Below, piece after piece: positions 23,120 to 36,900 of a stretch of DNA of 64,000 nt. Source of the stretch: Hyalella azteca (Eukaryota; Arthropoda; Malacostraca; Amphipoda; Hyalellidae); NCBI RefSeq assembly GCF_000764305.2, contig NW_025937535.1, positions 40,486 through 104,485 of the forward strand. The letters are read 5' to 3'. A program made the translations under genes and the position numbers. Within the stretch, counting starts at the first letter, position 1. The number at the start of each line of letters is the position of its first letter. The notes under the pieces are model-generated. The model saw only the letters and a list, made by a program, of their open reading frames with translations, was not told the origin of the DNA and made no database searches.

Positions 23120-23330
23120 CAGTGGTTCCCAAAGTGGGCAGTACCGCCCCCCTGGGGGTGGTGGAAAGATCTGGGGGCAGTGAGGAAGAAAGGGGCAGTA
23201 GGAACGGCAGTCAGAAGTTCAAAAGTTTGTTTAATGATTTGCAGACAACACGTGCAGCTGTATACCGCTTCCAGCGATGGGGATTTCCACCCAGAATTTT
23301 TTTTCAACATCCCTTGGATTTCTAGTGCAA
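23120..23330 (+). mobile_element. hAT-like element end
   Basis: Begins CAGTGGTTCCCAAAGTGGGC, a typical hAT-type terminus. The sequence from about 23160 to 23310 matches the minus strand of 33300-33470. No transposase was found. Confidence 0.65.
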
Positions 23331-23629
23331 ATTTTTGAAAATATTCAAATTTCTTGGTTGTTTGTGTGTCTAGGGGGTCGTGCTATGTGAATATTATGTT
23401 TGTGGAGGGTCTGCAGATTTTCTCTTGATGTTAGAATAAGGACATTTGCTTGTAGTTTCACTTCTAGGAAAAAGATTGTAGGAAGAACGAGAGGTAGAGG
23501 TTTTCTGTGTTTCATTCATATTCATGAGATGCTTCAAGTTTCCATTTGATATTTTAGTAGGAGGCTGGTAAAGTTATTCTAGTAATTTTATGATCAATTA
23601 ATGCTAGGTTTTTATTATCTTTTTTACTG

Positions 23630-24022
23630 ATGCCATTTGATGTAACAGATGTCATTTGTCATAACTGATGCCATTTGATGTAAATGATGCCATTTGATGT
23701 AAATGATGCCATTTGATATAAATGATGCCATTTGACATGACTGATACCCTTTGACATAACTGATGCCATTTGATGTAACTGATGCCATTTAACATAACTG
23801 ATGCCATTTGATGTAACTGATGCCATTTGACATAACTGATGCCATTTGATGTAACTGATGCCATTTAACATAACTGATGCCATTTGACACAACCAATGCC
23901 ATTTGACATAACTGATGCCATTTGACACAACCAATGCCATTTGACACAACCAATGCCATTTGACATAACTGATGCTATTTGATGTGTAGAACTGATGCCA
24001 TATGCCACAACTAATGCCAGTT
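23630..24022. repeat. 19-bp minisatellite before the FBXL6 acceptor
   Basis: About twenty units of the form TGATGCCATTTGACATAAC, with alternating variants (GATGTAAC, GACACAACC). The array ends about 11 bp before the TTTTTTGTTCCAG acceptor at 24033. Confidence 0.9.
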
Positions 24023-24033
24023 TTTTGTTCCAG

Positions 24034-27000
24034 ATATGTGACTGCGTTGAGAGACTTGTCCAGCTCTTCCTAGAGCAAACCTTGCACTTAATTTCACTTC
24101 AAATCTCCCCCCGTGATGGGGGACGTAGAAATGCCGGGCCTTGAGAGCCCAAAGCTCTGCCCTGCTGCTGGGGTAACTGAAACTCTGCCCTTAGATGTAG
24201 ACAAACCTAGGAATGATATGAGTGATAAGAATAATGAAAATGATGTGTTGTTAGGCAAAGAAAGTGCTAGTAACATAGCTAATGATGCTACCGCATTATT
24301 TGTTGTGGCACCGGCATGTGGCACTGACGCTGTGGCTGATGTAAATAACAGTTTACTTGATGGAGAAGCCAAGAAAAATTATAACCCTGAGCAGTTAGTT
24401 CAGTTAGACGGAGCTACTGTGCTTGAGAGATCGTATGATGCCTCTGCTAAAGTGGATGAGGCTAACAAAAACTCTAATTTAAATGAACAATTTTCTTCTA
24501 GGAATAATATGAACACTAGTATGATATCAAGTATTGAAGATGGTGTAGGTGAAGTAAGTTGTAAAGCTAGTGTAGCGAGTGAATCTAGTGAACAGTTTTC
24601 CATGGACCAGAACTTTTACAGAGATACGTCCATGTCAAGTCAGCTTCTGAATGAGAATAGCAGTGCAGCGTCTGCAGTAGAACCTGGTAGTTCTGATGCA
24701 AGTTCTAAGAACATGGAAGATGCAACAGAAGCAAAGACCAAGAACAACATGACAGAAGCGAAGACCAAGGATGACAAAGGAGATAATAAAGCTAAGAGTG
24801 AGACCAGTAATATGGATGTGAAGCAAGCAACATCTATTGTACATAATAATAAAGGAGACGATGCTAATGAGTCTGCATCTTTTGCTGGCAGCTTAAATGA
24901 GCTTGTTGAGAGAGGAGGTCTCTATGGCCAGGAGAAAATTGTGGCCGAAAGTGCAGTTCGCCAACAGAAAGCTGGTGATGAAGTGAGGGAGGCTAACGAT
25001 ACTGAGTGTGACACGGGAGGTGTGAGTGTAAATAAGGTGTTTGTAAAGGACTTTTCAAAGTCACAAGGCGTGGTGAACGATGTTGCTGATGTGCCTCAAA
25101 GTAAGACCACCAAAGACCTTGTTAACACTGAACAGCCCTATGATACTTATGGCGGTGCTGACACCATTGCTAAAGCTGACGTCAACTCATGGTCCAGCTG
25201 CAGCACCAGTCATGAGACAGGCGCCTCTAACCTGCCTTCCGTTGAAGGAAAGAACGTCACTTCCCCCACTGCTTCTCCTCCTGGCTCCCTGGGGACCACT
25301 CCTGGGGAAGTCTGTCCTCCCAAGGAAGGAATGCCTGGGGTTGCATCCTCTGATCCCATCATCCCCGTCTTCGGGTACTGCCCCAAGGATTCCTGCGGTA
25401 ATTCTATGACTCCGTACCCAACCCCGCCCTATCCAACTCCTCCCTACAACTCCATGAGCGGCATCTCCGCAAGTGCCTACCCCAATGCCACCAACGTCTA
25501 CCCCAACTCCTGCCCTGGGTACTCGGGGGCTGCCAGCTATCCCACCCCAAGCACCCCAAGCTCTGGGTACACCAACCCCAACACTCCATGCTCCAGCTAT
25601 GTCAACCCCAACACTCCAACTTCAGGTTGTGGCACGGATACAACCCCCAACTCTAGCTACCATAACCCCAACACCCCGAACCCCAGCTTTGGTGGCACCG
25701 TAGATACTCCCGTCTATGGTGCCAGTTCCCACTATGTGGCTGCAGAAAATGCCAGCGGCTACACAGGTCCCTCCAACGCTCTGATGGGGCTGGTCGAGAG
25801 CTCTAGTACTTGTGGACCAAGTCCTCCTGGAGGAAGCCTCTCCAGTGAGAGCTCTTCTTCCTATGGGCCAAGCCCTACTGCGGGACCTCAAGTGAGTGAG
25901 GGCTCGTCTTATGGACCCAGTCCTCCTGCATATACTCAAGCAAGGGAGAGCTCCAGCACTCTTAGCTCTCAGGAGTCCAGAGGCTCCCGATCTTCTGGCA
26001 CCAGCCTGCTGACGTCACAAGTATCCCCAGCACCTGAGAAGACCTGTGATGAGAAGGTTACCTCCAGCCGTAGTAGTGCAACAAATTCACTGGAGAGTAC
26101 GACATCAGTAAGCATTTCTTCTTCCTCATACCGGCAGAGCAACACACAACAGCACATGAGCACCACAGCATCAGTGCCAGACACAAGGTGTAGTACTAAC
26201 TCAATGTACAACTTCTACTCGAGTAATGCCAGTGACGGAGATAGTACAGCTACTGTAGGAGGTTCTGCTGCTGGTGCATATGACACCAAAGACGCAAGCA
26301 GCCTCGGTGTTCTCGGTTCTGAGTCCTCCAACAAGCCCAGCTCATACCTGAACAAGGAAGGATATAGCAAAGGAGCTTCTTACTCGTCTGCTGCTGCCAA
26401 CACCACCTTCTCTAATGCTGGGTCCAACAGCTATGCTAACTCGGGGACTAATAGCTACTCAAACACTGGGCCCAACAATTATCCTAATACTGGGTCTAAT
26501 GGCTATCAGAACCCTGGGTCTAATAGCTACCAGAACCCTGGGTCTAATAGCTACCAAAATCCAGGGTCTAATAGCTACCAGAATCCAGGGTCTAACTGCT
26601 ACCAAGACCCAGGTTCAAATGGCTACCAAAACCCTGGGTCTAATAGCTACCAAAACCCCGGATCAAACAGTTACCAGAACCCTGGGTCAAACAGCTACCA
26701 GAACCCTGGCTCGAATGGCTACCAAGACCCAGGTTCTAATGGATACCAAAATCCTGGTTCTAACAGCTACCAAAATCCAGGTTCAAACAGCTATCAAAAC
26801 CCTGGCTCAAATGGTTACCAGAACCCTGGGTCTAACAGCTACCAGAACCCTTCAACTCCTGGCCCCTCAACTCCTGCAGCAGCTCCTGGATATTCAGACC
26901 CAGATTCCTTGGGCAATGTAAACTATTCCAACCCTACAACCCCAGCGTCAGGGCTTGTCAGCTCACTAGGTCAAGGCATGTACAGCAACCTCAAAACCCC

Positions 27001-30000
27001 GTCTGGACTGCCAGCTTCCGAACCTTCTGACCGGCACTGGAACAACTCTAATGCTGCTAAACCCTCCTGCCATCCAAGCCAGCATTCTGCCCAGACCAGT
27101 GCTTTGAAAACCAACTTGCAATCGGACTTTGGAAGCAACATAAAGGAAAGACAAGCTGAAAATTATTACTCATGGTCAGAACACAAGACTGGGCCAGATG
27201 CCCTTGACTTCAGCTGTGCTGCACCTTTTGGTTATCCAAATCCGGTGCTGAAAACTGAACCTGGGACCTCCTCCATCCAAGACACACCCTTCAACAACTT
27301 CAAGACGTCGCAGGGGGGCTTGATGTCGCCCCCCAACCTGGACCCCTCGTTTGGGGAGAGTGCCTCCCTAGAGGCCGCCATCAACAGCCTCAACAAGAAG
27401 GATGCCGCGGCCATCAGGGAGTCACTCGAGTCCTTCATCATGTCGGACCCAAGCTTCAAGAACGGTGACGCTGCAGGCCTCAGCAACCATGAGAAATATC
27501 TTGAGTTCCTCGAACATATGACGCAGTTCTCCATGGCTAGTGAGAAGATGGAAAAGTTTGGTAGAAGTAGCAGCGTTGGTGGTGGTGGTGGTGGGGCTAA
27601 CCAAGCTTTGGAAGCTCTCACCCACATGACTAATTCCCAGCAGCCACATGAACTGAACAGCATGCTGCCTTCATACATGCAGAGCAACATGGCCGGCATG
27701 CTCCCCTCCCAGCACAATATGGGCATCAACATACCCTTGGGTATGCCAGGTAGCACTGGGCATGGCATGCCAGGACTCATGCCCAACCCCTTGACGGAGC
27801 CTTTCCTGCATAACGAAAGGTTCATGCCAACCAACCACATGATGAATGGCTTACTGGATGGCATGAAGGCAGGGTATGACGTCAGCAACCCATACATGAT
27901 GAGCATGAAGGCTGCTATGGAAGGAGGACTTCATTCCATAGGAGGAATGAAGTCCTCAGGCATGTATCCAGAATCCTCTATGCCCTCCTCCAGCATTGGC
28001 CACACCCCTACAGGCGTGTCATCAAAATCAGCGTATGAACCGTGGCTGCCGCAGATGAACCTGGGTGACACAGCTCCCGGTTGCAGCAACAAGTTCACAA
28101 TGCAGCACAAAACCTCTGGTAGCCGCAGCACCACGCCTGCCTCCACCAACTACTCGCCAGGGTACAGCAAAGGGCAGTTTAGAAGTAGCACTTCATCTCT
28201 ACCTTCAACCTCTGATAATTTCAACGCATTCCATCAACGCGACATGCAGCACTACAAGCCATCAGACAGCGCCATGTCAAGCAATGCTAATAATGTGCCA
28301 ATGAAGTCTGGGAGCATGGACAGTCTCCTGGCTTGCTCTGAAGTGCCCTCAGCTGCCAACCTTAACAGCACTCAGAAGTCCAGCATGAGTCAGAGCATGT
28401 CGGACATGACTCAGAATTGCTTCCCGCCCAACCGAGTACACCCCGTTCCAAATACCCCAGATCCCCACGCGTACCTGTCTGATCCCTACAGAACCAAGAA
28501 TGCATACCGTCCTACGTCAGACCTCCCCGCCTACAACAACCCCCCCACTTCATCCCCAGCCTCCCAGAAACCAGACGACAGCCTCTACTGGAACATCACC
28601 CCTGACACATACCACAACCAGCCCCTCATGCACCTGCCTGAGGGCACTAGCATCAACGTGGAACACAGAAGACCAAACTGTCCATGCATATTATGCGCAG
28701 CGCATACAAGGAACGTGCGTATACATGGTGCGCACAATGTGCGCAACCACGTGAGTTGCGTAGGTAGAGGGCGTGCGGGCTGGTGCGCTAAGACCAGCCG
28801 CTACAAACTCAACCTGAAGGTTGCATCAGGCTTGTCATCCCTGGCAGGCAGCGCAGCAAACTCCACGCCACTCCACTCCACAGCAGCCTCCATCGCCGAG
28901 TCTATCTCCAGCACCATCTCCAGTGTCATCTCCAATGCTGTTGCTAACAGGACCCCGGTGGACGAGGGTGCTGGTGGTCTGATACCATCAGGGACCAGTG
29001 GTCTGATGCCATCAGGTGCTGGTGGTCTGATGCCGTCAGCTGCTAGTGGTCTGATGCCATCAGGTGCTAGTGGACCAGCCCGAGACCCAGATAGACCTGG
29101 AGCAGCAAGTTTTATGGGTAACCTAACCCAATCTGAATCAGGTGCCAACCCAGTCTATAGACCTGCAGACAACCTTTCAAGTAACCCGGCCTACAGACCT
29201 GCAACCAATCTGCCTAGTCAACCAAGCTACCCATCTGCTGACAACGTCCCAAGTAACTCATCTTACCGACCTGCAGACAACCTGCCCAGTAACCCAGCTT
29301 ATAAACCTGTTGATAATTTGTCTAGGAACCCAGCTTACAGACCAGAAGACTGCCTGTCAAGTAACTCAGCCTACAGACCTACAGACTACCAACCAAGCAA
29401 CCCAGCTTTCAGACCAGCAGACAATCTGCCTGGTAACCGTGCCCCACATTGGGGTCTGCCCTCTGATAGTCTGCCCTCCAGTGAATTACAGACCGGAGTC
29501 TCCACAGGTGCTCAGTTTGACAGCTTTAGTCAATCTCGACAACGCGGCAGACACCCGAGTTCAGGGTTTGTGGACCCAAGACCCCAGCAGACCCCAAGCT
29601 CAGGATATACAGACCCCAGATCATCTCCGAGCACAAATGTGGCCCGCACGAAGCCCTCTGTTTCTGACCCTCATAACTTACCCCCGACAGCAGCTGTGGA
29701 GAACACTGGGTCATCTATACCAGGTAGTTGCTATGGTGGCAGCTCCAACAATGAACATTTCCCTTCTAATACTAATTTTAAAACTGATGCTGATGGGTAC
29801 AGTGCCACGTATGCCAAAGCCAACTCTTACAATATAAATCAAGCCAATAACATCAGAAGTAACTTTGCTAACCAAACTCATGCCAGCTCCTATGCACCAG
29901 CCCCCCTCATCGAACCATCAAGGTACAAGACCTCTGGGGAACCACCCAACAGAACAGGTCCTCCTCCCTGCCTCCCTGACGGCCGCAACAATCAACTGCA

Positions 30001-30972
30001 TTTCACCCCGAGCCTCGACAACAGATTAGACCTCCCTGAACTGCATGCCCCTCCTCCTGCTGCAGCAGGCGAGTCCTTGAAACAAGTCTTGGCTAGTCCG
30101 ACTAGAGATAGAGCCCCTAGTGGGGCTGAGGCGAGATTAATACCTCAACAAACGCCCCCGACTGCACCAGCAGCTCCCCTGGGTCCTCCTGTGGCAGCGA
30201 CCTCGCATGGCAAAGATGTCAGCAGGTTCTTCAACTGCCCTGGGAGTCCCTGCAAGTCTGCCAAGCCCTTGGATGATGCCGAGCAACTTTACTCCTTCAA
30301 CGACTCGTCAATAGAATCACCGATGCCCTCGCCCATGCAGCACAAGCACAAGAAGCGTAAGCTGAAGGAGGCCTTCCCCGTCTACGAGAGCGAGATCACC
30401 ACCGACCCTCAGTCCTGCGGCATCAAACTTAAGCTCAAACTCACGACACCTAAGCCGGCTGTGCTCCCCAAGAGTCCTTCGTACTCCTACGCAGCGTATT
30501 CCTCCCTCAAGTCCCCCGCTGGGAGCCAGGACCAGAGCAGCTCGTCAACCACCAGCTCCCCCTACTACAGCGTCTCCTCTTCCTCCCCCTATGACCTACC
30601 ATGCGCCCCAGACTTGCCGATCCCCAAGAAGCGCAAGTACACAAAGTCTGCAGAAGCCGCCTCCCGAAAAAAGCAACAGTCCACCTCCGAGTCCTCAACT
30701 CCTCTGAGCTCCCCAAGCCCTTGCATGGTGCCCTTGGTGTCTGGAGGCATCTACCCCACCGTGGTGCTGAACCACATCAACCCTGGTGCCAGGAAGAAGC
30801 GGGGGCCTAAGACGGGGTCGGATGTGTACAAGAACCCCGGGTTTGGCGCCCCCTTGGCCGAGGTGAGAGGGGAGCCCCAGTCCCCCTGGGGCTGCAAGAT
30901 CAGCAACGAAGTTCTCGGGATGATCTTCAGCCGCGTGATCGGGGATGACAACTGCATCCCTGCCCTCCTCAG
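24034..30972 (+). CDS. FBXL6 exon with giant N-terminal extension
   Basis: 5' UTR from the acceptor at 24033, ATG at 24116, then 2,285 codons plus two bases to the donor CTCAG/GTGGGG at 30972. Ser/Asn/Pro/Gly-rich low complexity throughout: an eight-residue repeat NSYQNPGS (about residues 772-915), GLMPSGA repeats (about 1621-1654), and NPAYRPADNLPS repeats (about 1672-1775). A Cys/His-rich patch (NCPCILC...WCAK) is at about 1519-1562. The F-box begins at the end. It stays open over 6.8 kb of biased sequence, so selection for coding is very likely. Confidence 0.85.
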
Positions 30973-33900
30973 GTGGGGACCTTATCCTTAGTATCCTTTA
31001 GTAGTATCCTTACGTAGTATCCTTGTATACTGTATTCCTACTGTCGTGGACATTGCAGTCCCAGTACCCCCATGACCAGCCCTACCAAGTAGGTATCACT
31101 TGGTATTAGTAGGTATCATGAAGCTGCCAATGAAGACATTTTCTTATGAACTCGTTATCTCTGCTCGATTATTGTGTGAATTTATGAGCATGTAAGTTCT
31201 AGTTTGCTGCTAATTCTGTGCCAATATTACAAGTGTGACTTTCCCTTTTATTGCCCTTTTTGTTACCGTGACCCCTTGATCCCTTCCTTACCAAACCCCT
31301 TTGACCTCACCCATTACCAAACCCCTTTGACCCCACCATCACTACAACCCCCCTTGTGCCCGCAGGTTGTCGCGGGTGTGCAGGCTGTGGCACAGCGCGT
31401 CACTCAACCCCGCGCTGTGGCGCACAGCAGACCTCAGCGTGCCCAGGGTCAAGCCCAGGCACAGGACGGAGGCCAAGCTGTGCTGGCTCCTCACCGACCG
31501 TCTGCACAGCACACAGCACCTCAACCTCAGTGAGTTGCACAGCACCTCAACCTCAGTGAGTTGCACAGCACCTCAACCTCAGTGAGTTGCACAGCACCTC
31601 AACCTCAGTGAGTTGGGCGGCGCTACATTTAGAGCATGTAGCGGTAGTGGTAGCGCCCGCTACATTTAGAGCATGTAGCGGTAGTGGCCGCTACATTTAG
31701 AGCATGTAGCGGTAGTGGTCGCTACATTTAGAGCATGTAGCGGTAGCGCCCGCTACATTTAGAGCATGTAGCGGTAGTGGTCAAGCGCCCGCTACATTTA
31801 GAGCATGTAGCGGTAGTGGCCGCTCTATTTAGAGCATGTAGCGGTAGCGCCCGCTACATTTAGAGCATGTAGCGGTAGCGGCCGCTACATTTCAAAGTAG
31901 CGCTGCCCAGCTCTGCCTTTACCCTGTTTAAGTCAGTGGTTCCCAAACTTTTTTCATTCTATCGCCCCCTTTTTACTCCCCTGTGAATTTCTAGCGCCTT
32001 CCCCACAGACACATGTAAAAACAAACGCCTCTTTCTTGTTATTTAGTACGCTGCAATATTAAAAGAGAAAGGTTAAACCGAAATGTGTACTTCACAAGTA
32101 GAGCCCCATTTAGTAAACCAATCTATTTTTTTGCAGTTTTAACTGTTTCAGCACTAGAAATTCAAGACGGCTCGGACAAATTTTCGGCCGGTCTCACGGC
32201 CAATCTCCAAATTCAATTATAAAGGAATATCTCCTAAATTAATGAACGCAGCTCAATAAAACTTGGAACACGTAATCATTAGGACCAAACGGTGATGTCT
32301 AGTTCGTGAAATTTTTTCAAATTTCGCTTTCATTCGTAAGTTATATGGAGATATGGGCCGTAATTCGCAGTGATCAAAGAAATTTTTCCCAACTACTGAA
32401 CGGATTCAACTAAATTTTGAAAATACATTCCTAACTACCAAACGGTGATTTTTAGCTCGTGAAATTTTTTCAATTTTTCCTTTGTTTGCAATTTTTTTCA
32501 TTTCACCGTCATTCCTGATTTCACACTTATCTTTATTCAGCCCGTTTCGCCGGGTAACTTGTCGCTTAACTTCGCGGTGATCAAGAAATTTTTTCTCTAA
32601 ACTACTGAAGAGATTTGAACGTTGAATATAAATACCTAACCTCCCAACGGTGATGTTTAGCTCGTGAAAATTTTTCTGATTTTGCCCGCATTTACGAGTT
32701 ATACTGAGAAACGACCGGTATTTCGACAGGCCAGTTTAACCTAGATCCGTATAACTTGCAAATGAAGGCAAAATCAGAAAAATTGTCACAAGCTAAACAT
32801 CACCATTGGGAGGTTAGGTATTTATATTCGAAGTTCAAATCTGTTCTGTAGTTTGGAAGAGATTTCTCGATCACTTTGAATTCAAGCAAGTATATTGCTG
32901 TTTAAATCATGAATGAAGGTGTGATGGAATGAAAATTCGCAAACGAAGGCAAAATCAAGAACATTATCATGAGCTAAACATCGGTTCGGTAGTTAGAAAT
33001 GTATAATCAATTTTTGCTCAAATCTGTTCAGTTGTTTGGAAGAAACTCCTTGAAATCGCCTTGATCATTGCAAATTTAGCCGTACAAGTATCGCCATATA
33101 GCTCACGAATGAAGGCGAAATTAAAAAAATTTTTATGGCTAAACATCACCGTTAGTTCCTAATGAATACGTTTACCAAGTTTCATCGAGCTGCGTTCATT
33201 TGTTTAAGGGATAATTAGTTTAAGAGATATTCCTTGATCACTGAATCTGGAGATAGGCTGTGAGACCGTCCGTAAATTTGTCCGAGACGTAAACCCAGAA
33301 CAGCTTAAAAAAAACAGATCTGGGTAGAAAAACCCATCGCTGATAGTCATGTGCTGCACGTGTTGTGTACAAATCGTCAAACAAACGTTGGAACTTCTGA
33401 CTTTGGAGTGCCGCCCCCCTACCGCCCCTTTTTCCTCGCTGCCCCCCTCTCCCAGATCTTTTATCTGCAGGTAGTAACGCTCCTCCTGTTGCAGGTGGCT
33501 GGCAGGAGGCAGTGACGCCCTTCATCCTACGGCTGCTGGGGGAGACGTGTAGGCAGCTGCGGTCGCTGAGTCTCGCGCGCTGCAACAAACTGCACGCAGA
33601 CAACCTCGCAGCCGCCCTCCTGCACTGCACGCACCTCCAGCGCCTCGACCTCACCGACGTCATGGGGGTACGTGAGGGGGGTACGTGGGGCACGTCTTGG
33701 GGGTACGTGGAGCACGTCTTGGGGGTACGTGGAGCACGTCTTGGGGGTACGTGGGGTGTACCGTACGTGGGGCACGTGTTGAGGGTACGTGGAGTGTACG
33801 TGAGGCACGTGGTGGGAGGTATGGAGAGGAGGCATTTCGGCGGCTCTCCTGCATGCCCTGCAGCACCTGGATGTGATAAATTAGATGACGTACCTTAGGG

Positions 33901-36900
33901 GTACGTAGTAGTACAGGGTACGTAGTCTTAGGAGTATGTGGGGCACGTCTTGGGGGTACGTTGGGGACTTGGGGCACATGGTGGTGGTGTTGTGGTACCC
34001 ACGTCTTGTGGGTACGTGTGGTACGTTGGTTGGTACATGGTGGTTGTCAGCAACGTGGCTTGACTGACGTCGGAAGTTGAGTGGGTCGCTCGACTGCTGA
34101 GGTGGCGTTGTGTGCTGAACTGACTCGTATTGTCTGACTTGACATTACTTCATGACAACTTGACTTGACTGACTTGACTTGAGTAACATGACTTGACTTT
34201 AGGTTGGCTGACAAGAATTGACTGACTAGACTTTTACAAAACTTGACTGACTTGATTTGAGTGACTTGACTTAACATGACTTGACTGACAATACTTGACT
34301 GACTTGACTTACTTGACTGACTAGACTTGACTGACCAGACTTGAACTGACTAAACTTGACTGACTTGATTTGACTAACTTGACTTGACTGATTAGACTTT
34401 ACCGACCACACTTGACTTAAATTGACTAGATATGCCTGACTTGACTAAAGCCTAACAAATGTTCATAAATAAATATTAATGAAATTGTTGATATTTCAGT
34501 GCCACAAGCCGACGCCTCGTGGGGCGGTGGGCCAGCAGACGCTGCAGGAGCTGTTCATGGCCCACGGCCCCCGCCTGACCCACCTGCACCTGGGCCACAA
34601 CACGCTCACCGGCCTATCACACCACGCCCTTTGTCTCACACCACGCCCTTTGTCTCACACCACGCCCTTTGTCTCACATCACGCCTTTTGCAGACCCACT
34701 GCCACCAGCTGGAGGTGCTGGACCTGAGTCGCGTGGAGACGGTGGGGCGGGACGCTCTACTTATCCACCTGGAGGCGCTGCAGGAGGGCTGCCCTCTCCT
34801 GAAGGTGCTCAAGCTGTCCCTGACGAAGGCCAGGTTCAACAGCGCCTCCATGGCGGAGCAGGCCGCCTCCAGGGGCTTCCCCCACCTGGAGCAGCTGTTC
34901 GTCGCCACAGATGACCGCCAGCACGTCGGCATCAACGACCACGAGCTCGAGCGACTCCTCAAGAACTCCACCAGGCTCACGCTGCTGGACGTTAGGGGGT
35001 GCGTGGGGTGGTGTTAGGGGGTGCGTTGGGGTGATGTTAGGGGTTGCGTTGGGGTGATGTCAGGGGGTGTGTTGGGGTGATGTCAGGGGGTGTGTTGGGG
35101 TGGTGTTAGGGGGTGTGTTGGGGTGATGTTAAGGGTACGGGGGGTGCGGTGACGTCAGGCTCACGCTGCTGGAGGTCAGGGGGTGCGTTGGGGTGATGTT
35201 AGGGGTACGGGGAGTGGGTGACGTCGGTGTGTGCGTTGGGGTTGAGGAAGACGCAAGAAGGTTGGGGTAAAGTTGTGATGGAGCTTATGTAGATGGATGA
35301 CGGTACTTGACCTCTGAAGGCGTCTGGGGCTAACGTCTTCAAACTAATCCATGGCTAACGCAGTGGATTAGTTTGAAGGATGTGTGTTGCTTGCAGGTCT
35401 TGTTGATTTAATGTTCTTGGTGGGTTGGGGGTCGAGACTGGGGATGTCCTAAAAGATGAATGGGTGACAGGGTGGTGGGTGTTATGGAGTTAATTAGTAA
35501 GTAAGGAGTTAATGTAAGGAGTAAGCAGTTAAGGAGTTCGTCCTACAGCAGAATTAACCTTCACCTAGCAATATTTTACGTGGTGCAGGTGCTGAGTGTT
35601 GGTATAGTTGAGTTAATGAGTACCTAATGAGGCTAGCCTTATGGCGGTGCAGGTGCTGAGTGCTGGTATAGTTGAGTTAATGAGTACCTAATGAGGCTAA
35701 CCTTATGGCGGTGCAGGTGCTGAGTGCTGGTATAGTTGAGTTAATGAGTACCTAATGAGGCTAACCTTATGGCGGTGTTGGTGATGGGTAACTAAGTAGT
35801 AATTTAGTTTATGGGTCTTCAATCGGGTACTCATTTGGTAATTTAATGCACATTTTGTAATTTAATACTTATGGTTATTTAATTATTTTAACTTTGTATT
35901 TTAATAATTTCAACCCACGTTTATTAATGTTTTTGAGTAATCATTTGGTATTTTAATATGTTTAACCCAATTTTCTCAACACATTTCGGGTACCCATTCA
36001 GTAATTTAATTATTTTAACCCACGTTTATTAACGTTTTTGTTAATTAACATGCGTTTATTAACGCTATTGATCATTATTTATTATTATTTATTATTTTAA
36101 CTTACGTTTATTAACGTTTTTGTTAATTTAATTATTTATTATTTTAACGCACATTTATTAACCTTTTTGTTAATTTAATTATTTATTATTTTAACCCACA
36201 TTTATTGAAGTTTTTGTTAATTAACATGCACTTATCAACGTTATTATTCATTATTTATTACATATTATTTTAACCCACGTTTATTAACGCTATTATTCAT
36301 TATTCATTATTATTTATTATTTTAACTTACATTTATTACTGCAGATGCGCGCTGGTGAGCGACGGCTCCCTGGTGCGGGTGCCCCCCTGGTCCATGGAGC
36401 ACCTGTACCTGGCTGGAGGCAGCTCCATTAAGCGCTACTCCGACCGCCTGGAGCTCGTCGTCCGCAAGTGGGCGCGTGGTCTTGTGGACTTGGACCTCGC
36501 GTGGACTGGCGACGAGGACGTGCTTGATGCCGCCCTCGGGGCCCTGGCTGAGGACGCGGTCAATCTCAGGTGGACTTGAGGGGACGTGAGGGCAGTGGTG
36601 GACTTGAGGGCAGCAGTGGACTTGAGGGGACGTGAGGGCAGTGGTGGACTTGAGGGGACGTGAGGGCAGCAGTGGACTTGAGGGGACGTGAGGGCAGCAG
36701 TGGACTTGAGGGGACGTGAGGGCAGCAGTGGACTTGAGGGGACGTGAGGGCAGCGGTGGACTTGAGGGGACGTGAGGGCAGCAGTGGACTTGAGGGGACG
36801 TAAGGGCAGTGGTGGACTTGAGGGGACGTGAGGGCAGCGGTGGACTTGAGGGGACGTGAGGGCAGCGGCAAATACCATTAACTGAAATATGTATTGTTTG

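Noticed and set aside
23652..23949. Minus-strand frames with ISYVKWHQL repeats
   Set aside because: Read out of the 19-bp array before FBXL6.
26415..26921. 168-codon frame inside the FBXL6 exon
   Set aside because: Alternate frame of the 24-bp coding repeat.
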